Assembly: GCF_026340305.1 (NCBI RefSeq)
Contig: NZ_JAPEPI010000002.1
Location: 992,001-1,056,000 of the forward strand
DNA: 64,000 nt
Source of the DNA: Streptomyces sp. NBC_01381
GTDB taxonomy: Bacteria; Actinomycetota; Actinomycetes; Streptomycetales; Streptomycetaceae
Direction of reading: 5' to 3'
A program made the translations under genes and the position numbers. This document shows positions 57,906-64,000 of this stretch, piece by piece. The notes beneath the pieces are model-generated. The model did not search any database and was not told the DNA's origin. It saw only the letters and a list, made by a program, of their open reading frames with translations. Every line of letters starts with the position of its first letter. Positions within the stretch are counted from its first letter, which is position 1.

Positions 57906-59131
57906 GCCGACACTCGTACCGGCAGCCGGACCGCAAGGCGCCAGTGCCGCGGCCCGTCCGGGCCGACCTCGATCTCACCGTGCAGCAGCCGCACGCGCTC
58001 GGCGAGGCCGGGCAGGCCGTGCCCGGACGTCCGGAAGACACCCGCGCTCGTACGCATGCCCGCGCCCGCCCCATTGACCACACCGAGCTCGAGGCGGTCC
58101 GGCAGGGCCGCCACCCGGACCCCGATCGGACCGCCCGTCCCGTGCCGCAACGCGTTCGTCAGACCTTCCTGCAGGATCCGGTACGAGGCCCGGGAGAGCG
58201 TCCCCTGCACCTGCGCCAACTCGCCCGAAAGATCCACCTCGAGGACCGCGCCCGCGTGCCGCAACCGGTCGAGCAGCTCGGGCAGATCGGCCAGGGTCCG
58301 CGTCGGTGCCGTCTCCGCCGTCTCCTCGCGCAGTACGCCCAGTACGTAATCCAGGTCCTCAAGCGCGGCCCTGGCCGACTCCTCGATGCTGCGCAGCGCG
58401 GCCCGCGCCGCCCCCGGGTCGGCGGAAAGGACCTCGCCCGCGACCGCCGCCTGGATCGTGGTCGCGGTCAGCGTGTGCCCGATCGAGTCGTGCAACTCGT
58501 GGGCCAGCTTGTTGCGTTCGGCGAGGCGCTGCTCCCGCTCGGCCATCAGCGCGAGCCGCTCGGCCGACGAAGGACCCAGGAGCCTGGGCGCCAGCCACCG
58601 CAGCACGCCCGTCACCACCACGCACACGACCGCCGCGAGCAGCAGGCAGCAGAGTGCCACCGCCCAGCTCCGCCAGCCGCCGTCGGACCGCAGCGACCGG
58701 CCGAACAGGCTCAGCCCGGCTTCGGCATCGAGCCAGTTTCCGGGGAGGGCGATCCCCATGAGGATCAGCACGCCGCTCGTCAGCGCACCCGTCCACCCCA
58801 GCGCCACGTGCAGCAGCAGCCAGAGGGGAGTCCGCCAACGGTCGGCGCCGGACGGCTCGGCGGCAGGGTCCGGCAACGGCACCCTCAGCAGTCGGCGGGC
58901 GAACGCGATCAGCGCCCGCCGCGTGGTGCGGGCCAGACCGGCCAAGCCGATCAGTGCCGCCCAGATCAGGAGGACCAGGACGGCCTGCACTCCATAGGGA
59001 GCGGATGGCCACGCCAGTGTCGGCAGCAGGGCGAAAGGCAGCAGCGGAAGGCTCGCCAACGCGCCGCAATAGGCGAACAGCATGCCCGAATACGTGGAGC
59101 CGCTCAGCAGCGGCCGAATTCCCCTGATCAT
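57902..59131 (-). CDS. Sensor histidine kinase (HisKA_3 type)
   Basis: A kinase of about 409 residues. Four to five N-terminal membrane helices form the sensor. The dimerisation helix has the phospho-acceptor His in ELHDSIGHTLT. The ATPase has NALRHGTGG (N box) and GHGLPGLAERVRLL (G box). The frame continues upstream to 59215, but ATG 59131 begins the membrane region directly and is preferred; neither has a convincing ribosome-binding site. It is translationally coupled to its response regulator. Confidence 0.9.
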   Translation of the reverse strand: MIRGIRPLLSGSTYSGMLFAYCGALASLPLLPFALLPTLAWPSAPYGVQAVLVLLIWAALIGLAGLARTTRRALIAFARRLLRVPLPDPAAEPSGADRWRTPLWLLLHVALGWTGALTSGVLILMGIALPGNWLDAEAGLSLFGRSLRSDGGWRSWAVALCCLLLAAVVCVVVTGVLRWLAPRLLGPSSAERLALMAEREQRLAERNKLAHELHDSIGHTLTATTIQAAVAGEVLSADPGAARAALRSIEESARAALEDLDYVLGVLREETAETAPTRTLADLPELLDRLRHAGAVLEVDLSGELAQVQGTLSRASYRILQEGLTNALRHGTGGPIGVRVAALPDRLELGVVNGAGAGMRTSAGVFRTSGHGLPGLAERVRLLHGEIEVGPDGPRHWRLAVRLPVRVSA

Positions 59132-59268
59132 GATCGCCCCAGTATGACCGGGCGGCTCACCGGTGACCTCCCCCGATCGAGGGAGCAATTTCTCCCGCCT
59201 TCCCGCGATGTGCATCCGCGACCCCGAAGTCAGGATCGTGCCCTGAGCAGTTGAGCGGAGGACGTCTG

Positions 59269-60870
59269 ATGAACACGTACGGAATAAGGACGAGCATCAC
59301 TGTGCGAAACACGCGAATTGCCTCTCTCATCGCCGTCGGCACCGTGGCGACTTTCCTTTTGGCACTTACACCTGCAACGGCCCCCGCCCCTTCTGGATCT
59401 GAGGCATCCGTGGCCAAGGACCCTCTGCGGCAGTACACGCAACAGACGCCGCGGTGGCAGCGCTGCGATGCGAAGAACCCCGCCACCTATCAGTGCGCGA
59501 CACTCAAGGTGCCGCTGAACTACGGCAATTCCGGAGGCAAGAAGACGGACATCGCGATATCCCGGATCAAGGCAAGCAGCGCAAAGGAACGTCGCGGCGT
59601 TCTGCTGCTCAACCCCGGCGGCCCCGGCGGTCCTGGCCTGGATTTGCCCGTCAGCGGGGCAGCGGACTTCCCCGAGGAAGTGAAGAGGCGGTACGACCTC
59701 GTCGGGTTCGACCCGAGGGGCGTCGGGCAGAGCTCGCCCGTCAGCTGCGGTCTGACCGGCGACGAACAGGACATGGAGCGCCCGTACAAGACCGAGACGT
59801 TCGCGAAGGATGTGCAGTGGGCCCGCACGGTCGCCGCCAAGTGCCAGGCCAAGGAAGGTGACAGGCTGCGCCACCTCACCACCCGCAACACCGCTCGCGA
59901 CATGGACGTCATCCGTGCCGTGCTTGGGGAGAAGAAGATCTCCTACATGGGGTTCTCCTACGGCACCTACCTCGGCGCCGTCTACGCGCGGATGTTCCCC
60001 CGGCGAACCGACCGGTTCGTCCTGGACAGTGCGGTCGACCCCGCGCGGTACGGGCGGGGCATGTTCCAGGCGATGGGGGAGAGGGCCGAGCCCGCCTTCA
60101 CGCGATGGAGCGAGTGGACTGCCCGGCGGCACACGACGTACGAACTGGGCCATACCCCGGCCGAGGTCCGGAAGACGTTCTGGGACCTCGTCGCCCAGGT
60201 CGACCGCACACCCATCGACCACGGCGGGACGCTCCTCACCGGTGACACCATCCGCGCTCAGCGCGCCACGTTCTCCCGTGTCCAGAAGGCCGCCACATGG
60301 GTCGCCGAGCTGAAGAAGGCGGCCGAGGGCAAGAAGGCGGCCGAGAGCAAGAAGGCGGCCGAGGGCAGGAAACCGGATCCGTCCGGCGCGTCCGAGCAGG
60401 TCCCGGGCTCCCTCCGGCAGGCGTCCGCCCGCGACGTCCCCCCGGACAATGAAACCGCCAGCGCCTGGGCCGTCCTCTGCGCCGACACCCGCACGTCGTG
60501 GCCGCGCGACCCCGAGCAGTACCGCCGCGACGCGATCCGTGACAAGGATCGATATCCGCTGTCCGGCGACTTCGAGTCCAACATCAAGCCGTGTGCCTTC
60601 TGGAAGCCGGGCAGTGAACCCAGGACAACAGTGACCAACAAGGTCCGTGCACTCATCCTGCAGAACGAGTGGGACCCGGCGACGCCCCTGGCCGGCGGCC
60701 AGGCCATGCACCGGGCCCTGCGCGGATCCCGGATGGTCACCGTCGCCGGCGGAGAGGGGCACATCGTCAACGGCACCAACTCCTGCGCGGACAACAGCGC
60801 CACGGTCTACCTGACCACGGGCCGACTCCCGGTCAAGGACCTGACCTGCCGAGCGCCCTCACAGTCGTGA
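59269..60870 (+). CDS. Secreted alpha/beta hydrolase (TAP-like tripeptidyl aminopeptidase family)
   Basis: A 533-residue secreted serine peptidase. The signal sequence has Arg residues then IASLIAVGTVATFLLALTPAT. The catalytic domain has LLLNPGGPGGPG, FDPRGVGQS and the Ser nucleophile in GFSYGTYLG. The C-terminal TAP-like part has the acid in LQNEWDPATPLAGG and the base in GEGHIVNGTNSC. GGAGGAC seven bases before the ATG fixes the start. An in-frame 18-bp repeat encodes KKAAEG units in a surface linker. The last 12 bases overlap the convergent PucR gene. Confidence 0.92.
   Translation: MNTYGIRTSITVRNTRIASLIAVGTVATFLLALTPATAPAPSGSEASVAKDPLRQYTQQTPRWQRCDAKNPATYQCATLKVPLNYGNSGGKKTDIAISRIKASSAKERRGVLLLNPGGPGGPGLDLPVSGAADFPEEVKRRYDLVGFDPRGVGQSSPVSCGLTGDEQDMERPYKTETFAKDVQWARTVAAKCQAKEGDRLRHLTTRNTARDMDVIRAVLGEKKISYMGFSYGTYLGAVYARMFPRRTDRFVLDSAVDPARYGRGMFQAMGERAEPAFTRWSEWTARRHTTYELGHTPAEVRKTFWDLVAQVDRTPIDHGGTLLTGDTIRAQRATFSRVQKAATWVAELKKAAEGKKAAESKKAAEGRKPDPSGASEQVPGSLRQASARDVPPDNETASAWAVLCADTRTSWPRDPEQYRRDAIRDKDRYPLSGDFESNIKPCAFWKPGSEPRTTVTNKVRALILQNEWDPATPLAGGQAMHRALRGSRMVTVAGGEGHIVNGTNSCADNSATVYLTTGRLPVKDLTCRAPSQS
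60313..60366. repeat. 18-bp tandem repeat in the TAP-like peptidase gene
   Basis: Three consecutive 18-base units (60313, 60331, 60349) differ at only one base in the middle copy. They encode Lys-Lys-Ala-Ala-Glu-Gly/Ser. Confidence 0.85.
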
Positions 60871-62046
60871 CGACTTCAGGACCATGTGAAGGAGCAGCCG
60901 GTCCTCGCCGTCGTCCAGGTCGAGGCCCGTGAGCTGCTCCACGCGCGACAGGCGGTAGTAGAGCGTCTGCCGGTGGATGCCCAACTCCGCCGCGGTGCGC
61001 CCCGCTTGGCCCGCACAGTCCAGGAACACCTCGGCCGTGCGGGCCAGTTCGCGGTGTGCGGGGGAGAGTAGATCGCGGGCCACCGGGTCGTGTGCGGCCT
61101 CCGCGGGCAGGGCGGTGAGCAGGCGGTAGGGGCCCATGTCCGACCACTGGGCCACCGGGGCGAAGCGCGGTTCGGCACTGGCCGCGCGGGCCGCCGACGA
61201 CGCCTCCCACCAGGCGGCGCCGAGCTCGTCGAGGCCATGCCGGGGGTTCGCGATGCCGGCCGCGGCGGGGCCCGCCGTGCTCGCGGCCCCCGCCGACTCC
61301 AGGAGCCGCGTGGCCGCCGACTCCGCCGGAGTCAGCACATCGGCCGAGCGCAGCCGGACCAGGACCGCGAGGCTCTGGCCCGCCGTGCCCCACGGCACCG
61401 TGCACAGGGCGGTCGCCCCCTGCACCGTACCGACCGAAGGGGCGTCGTCGGGGTTGGCGGAAGGCCAGGGGGCGACGCACACCACCGCGTGCAGGCCCTC
61501 GCCGCGCGGGCCGAGGGCCGTGCGCAGGTCCGCCACCGCCATGTCGCGCTGCCAGCCCCGCTCGGCGGTCAGGACCGCACGGAACTCGCGGGTCAGATCC
61601 GCGCCGGCCTGCGCCTCGTCGGCGAGCAGCGCGCCGATCCGGGCGGCCACCTCCATGGCCGCGCCCAGCTGGGCCTCCGTGGGCCCCGGCTCGTCGTCGA
61701 GCAGCCACACGTACCCCAGGACGAATCCCCGATGGCGTACGGGAAGGCAGATCCGGCCGCGGTAGACGCCCGCGTCCGCGGCGGGCGGGATACGCACCGG
61801 GGCCGTCGCGCGGGTGATGCCGAAGCCCTCGAACCAGGCGCGGACCCCGGCCGTGGAGCGGCGCGTGAGGATCGACCGGGTGCGGACCGGGTCGAGGGCC
61901 GCCGCGTCGAAATCGCTGTCGCCCCCGCTGTCGTGCGCGCCGAAGGCAATCAGCTCGAAGTCGCGGTTCTCCAGCGTCGCCGGGGCGCCGAGCAGGGCCG
62001 AGATCTCGTCGACCAGTTCCTGGTAGTCGCCTTTCACGCTGTCCAT
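60859..62046 (-). CDS. PucR family transcriptional regulator (CdaR-like)
   Basis: A 395-residue regulator. A GAF-like N-terminal region and a GGDEF-related central region precede the C-terminal PucR helix-turn-helix (AGRTAAELGIHRQTLYYRLSRVEQLTGLDLDDGEDRLLLHMVL). It is divergent from the proline dehydrogenase gene, and a perfect palindrome lies between, so control of proline degradation is likely, as reported for such regulators in other actinobacteria. The ATG at 62046 begins MDSVKGDYQELVDEI; the frame runs on to 62097 across the palindrome. Confidence 0.9.
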   Translation of the reverse strand: MDSVKGDYQELVDEISALLGAPATLENRDFELIAFGAHDSGGDSDFDAAALDPVRTRSILTRRSTAGVRAWFEGFGITRATAPVRIPPAADAGVYRGRICLPVRHRGFVLGYVWLLDDEPGPTEAQLGAAMEVAARIGALLADEAQAGADLTREFRAVLTAERGWQRDMAVADLRTALGPRGEGLHAVVCVAPWPSANPDDAPSVGTVQGATALCTVPWGTAGQSLAVLVRLRSADVLTPAESAATRLLESAGAASTAGPAAAGIANPRHGLDELGAAWWEASSAARAASAEPRFAPVAQWSDMGPYRLLTALPAEAAHDPVARDLLSPAHRELARTAEVFLDCAGQAGRTAAELGIHRQTLYYRLSRVEQLTGLDLDDGEDRLLLHMVLKSSRL

Positions 62047-62069
62047 TCTGACGCAGTTCGCCCTTGCCT

Positions 62070-62085
62070 TCAGACAGATGTCTGA
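62070..62085. promoter_or_regulatory. Perfect 7-2-7 palindrome between PucR and proline dehydrogenase
   Basis: TCAGACA (62070-62076), GA and TGTCTGA (62079-62085) form a perfect dyad 24 bases from the PucR start and 141 bases from the dehydrogenase start. Confidence 0.65.
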
Positions 62086-62225
62086 GATCCAGGGCACGGA
62101 TGCGTGACAGGTGTCGATGGCCCAGGATCGGAGGGATCCTTAAGTTTCACGGTGGTTCTCCGTGCCGTACCGGTTCGTTCCGCATATCCGGGTACGGCCC
62201 CGTTCTACTCCCCGTGGAGGTGCCC

Positions 62226-63152
62226 GTGCTGGGTCCCGTGATCCTCGCCGCGTCACGCAGCGACAAGATGCGCCGTTTCGTATCGGCGGCCCCCGGCACC
62301 AAGCAGGTCGTCGACCGCTTCATCGCCGGCGAGACGGTGGACCAGGTCGTGCCGATCATCACGGACGCCGTCGACAAGGGCCTCGAGGTCACCCTCGACG
62401 TCGTCGGCGAGGACATCACCACGCCCGAGCAGGCCTCCGCCGCCCGCGACGCCTACCTGGAGCTCGTCGAGCGCCTCAAGGACCTGGGCCTCGGGACCAA
62501 GGCCGAGATGTCGATCAAGCTGTCCATGTTCGGCCAGGCGCTTGAGGGCGGCCACGAGCTGGCCCTCGCGAATGTCCGTCCCGTCGTCGAGGCCGCCGCC
62601 GCGATCGGCACCACGGTCACCCTGGACGCCGAGGACCACACCACCCTCGATTCGATGTTCGCCATCCACGAGGAGCTGCGGAAGGACTTCCCGCAGACCG
62701 GCTGCGTCATCCAGTCCTACCTCTTCCGCACCGAGGACGACGCCCGCCGCCTGGCCGCCGCGGGCAGCCGCGTACGCATCGTGAAGGGCGCCTACAAGGA
62801 GCCCGCCGAGGTCGCGTACCAGGACAAGGCGGAGATCGACAAGGCGTACGTCCGCATCATGCAGATCCTGATGGAGGGCGACGGGTATCCGATGATCGGC
62901 TCCCACGACCCGCGCCTGATCTCCATCGCACAGGAGCTCGCGCGCCGTGCCGGGCGCAAACTGGATGAGTACGAGTTCCAGATGCTGTACGGCATCCGCA
63001 GCGACGAGCACCTGCGGCTCGCGGCCGAGGGCCACCGGATGCGCGTCTACACCGCCTACGGCACCGACTGGTACGGATATTTCATGCGCCGCCTCGCGGA
63101 GAAGCCGGCCAACCTGCTCTTCTTCGCCCGCTCCATCCTCACCAAGGGCTGA
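62226..63152 (+). CDS. Proline dehydrogenase
   Basis: A 308-residue FAD enzyme that oxidises proline to pyrroline-5-carboxylate. The barrel includes SIKLSMFGQAL, VTLDAEDHTTLDSM, QSYLFRTEDDARRLA, RIVKGAYKEP, IGSHDPRLI and the C-terminal YTAYGTDWYGYFMRRLAEKPAN, as in monofunctional PutA/ProDH proteins. The GTG at 62226 has GGAGG at close spacing; the frame upstream is open but not codon-like. pruA follows 41 bases later. Confidence 0.94.
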   Translation: MLGPVILAASRSDKMRRFVSAAPGTKQVVDRFIAGETVDQVVPIITDAVDKGLEVTLDVVGEDITTPEQASAARDAYLELVERLKDLGLGTKAEMSIKLSMFGQALEGGHELALANVRPVVEAAAAIGTTVTLDAEDHTTLDSMFAIHEELRKDFPQTGCVIQSYLFRTEDDARRLAAAGSRVRIVKGAYKEPAEVAYQDKAEIDKAYVRIMQILMEGDGYPMIGSHDPRLISIAQELARRAGRKLDEYEFQMLYGIRSDEHLRLAAEGHRMRVYTAYGTDWYGYFMRRLAEKPANLLFFARSILTKG

Positions 63153-63193
63153 GCTCCCTTTCCCCCGACCCCCCTTAAGGAGATACGGAACTC

Positions 63194-64000
63194 ATGGACT
63201 CTGTGACCCAGGTCCCCGCGCCGGTCAACGAGCCGGTGCACGGCTACGCCCCCGGTTCCCCGGAGCGTGCCCGCCTCGAGACCAAGCTCAAGGAGCTCTC
63301 CGAGAACCCCATCGAGCTGCCGATGACCATCGGCGGCGTCAAGCGCCTCGGTGGCGGTGAGCCCTTCCAGGTCGTGCAGCCGCACAACCACCAGGCCGTC
63401 ATCGGCAACGGCCGCGGCGCCAGCCAGCAGGACGCCCAGGACGCGATCGACGCCGCCCTCGCCGCCGCCCCGGCCTGGCGCGCGATGTCCTTCGACGACC
63501 GCGCCGCGATCATCCTGCGCGCCGCCGAGCTGCTCTCCACGACGTGGCGCGAGACGCTCGCCGCGTCCACCATGCTCGGCCAGTCGAAGACCGCCCAGCA
63601 GGCCGAGATCGACACTCCCTGTGAGCTCGTCGACTTCTGGCGCTTCAACGTCAAGTACGCCCGTGACCTGCTCGCCGAGCAGCCCGTGGCGAACTCGACC
63701 GGCGTCTGGAACCGTCTGGACCACCGCCCGCTCGAGGGCTTCGTCTACGCGATCACGCCGTTCAACTTCACCGCGATCGCCGGCAACCTGCCGACCGCCC
63801 CGGCCCTCATGGGCAACGTGGTCGTCTGGAAGCCGTCCCCGACGCAGACGCACGCCGCCGTGCTGCTCATGCAGCTCCTGGAGGAGGCGGGCCTGCCCAA
63901 GGGCGTCATCAACCTGGTGACCGGCGACGGCATCGCCGTCTCCGAGGTGGCCCTTAACCACCGCGACCTGGCGGGCATCCACTTCACCGGCTCGACGAAG
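63194..64000 (+). CDS. pruA: 1-Pyrroline-5-carboxylate dehydrogenase (partial, runs off the window)
   Basis: The frame is open from ATG 63194 to the last base, giving 269 residues of an enzyme expected to have about 540. It converts the product of proline dehydrogenase to glutamate with NAD. AITPFNFTAIAGNLPTAPALMGN and VVWKPSPTQT form the aldehyde-dehydrogenase cofactor site, and FTGSTK closes the window. AAGGAG lies 12 bases before the start. The catalytic Cys and the oligomerisation end are beyond the edge. Confidence 0.94.
   Translation, partial: MDSVTQVPAPVNEPVHGYAPGSPERARLETKLKELSENPIELPMTIGGVKRLGGGEPFQVVQPHNHQAVIGNGRGASQQDAQDAIDAALAAAPAWRAMSFDDRAAIILRAAELLSTTWRETLAASTMLGQSKTAQQAEIDTPCELVDFWRFNVKYARDLLAEQPVANSTGVWNRLDHRPLEGFVYAITPFNFTAIAGNLPTAPALMGNVVVWKPSPTQTHAAVLLMQLLEEAGLPKGVINLVTGDGIAVSEVALNHRDLAGIHFTGSTK

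Noticed and set aside
1..64000. CRISPR array, prophage or biosynthetic gene cluster
   Set aside because: No regularly spaced repeats, phage genes or modular synthases were seen; the single P450 and regulators are not enough for a cluster.
1..64000. tRNA or rRNA genes
   Set aside because: Reading the intergenic gaps showed no cloverleaf-like sequence; a covariance search was not possible.

Overview
The window is high-GC actinobacterial chromosome and almost certainly Streptomyces. Third codon positions are strongly G/C, GTG starts (plus one TTG) are common, and many genes overlap as ATGA or GTGA. Tat and lipoprotein secretion signals, a RmdB-type c-di-GMP protein beside ligA, and the order gatCAB ... 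ilvB-ilvN-ilvC-serA ... proline dehydrogenase-pruA all fit. From memory this matches the conserved core around S. coelicolor SCO5478-SCO5520; I could not run a comparison. I see no tRNA or rRNA, CRISPR array, insertion sequence, prophage or att site.

Layout. 1-3845: peptide ABC transporter (binding-protein end, one permease, two ATPases). 3955-8976: secreted M1 aminopeptidase, TRIC-type channel, secreted beta-helix protein, thioesterase. 9065-11673: cysteine dioxygenase, YeiH-type sulfite/sulfate exporter and a LysR regulator that probably controls them. 11770-15531: three regulator/target units (WYL regulator with a DinB-like protein; TetR regulator with an alpha/beta hydrolase and two small membrane proteins). 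15580-25060: cysteine desulfurase, P450, Tat amidase, mnmA, DUF427, LOG, SDR, MetE-like protein, ligA. 25262-31489: rmdB, then gatC-gatA-(80-aa membrane protein)-gatB. 31837-36974: phospholipase C, MMPL exporter, GNAT. 37010-44861: membrane protein, large LAL (LuxR) regulator, small proteins, glucose/sorbosone dehydrogenase, aldo-keto reductase, D-2-hydroxyacid dehydrogenase. 45071-53761: a membrane PAS-GGDEF protein with a degenerate EAL domain, then ilvBNC behind a leader-peptide attenuator, then serA. 53910-64000: MFS/TetR pair, hydrolase behind a tiny leader ORF, NarL-type two-component system, secreted TAP-like peptidase, PucR regulator divergent from the proline-degradation genes. The last gene is cut by the window edge.

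How genes work together. Sulfur: cysteine dioxygenase oxidises cysteine and the overlapping YeiH gene may export the product; the cysteine desulfurase could supply sulfur to MnmA. c-di-GMP: RmdB has intact GGDEF and EAL motifs, while the second protein keeps GGDEF, has lost the EAL residues and carries a BldD-like site upstream. Branched-chain amino acids: the 13-residue leader with Ile-Leu-Val-Leu codons precedes a U-tract terminator, a classical attenuation layout.

Strongest leads: (1) a leaderless 16-codon ORF with an Arg-Thr-Arg motif whose stop lies in a 15-bp hairpin upstream of an alpha/beta hydrolase; (2) a 19-bp sequence (16 matches) shared by the LysR promoter and the cysteine dioxygenase/YeiH promoter; (3) a perfect 8-bp dyad around the gatCAB -10 box; (4) a 7-2-7 palindrome between the PucR regulator and proline dehydrogenase; (5) the BldD-like site upstream of the GGDEF gene.
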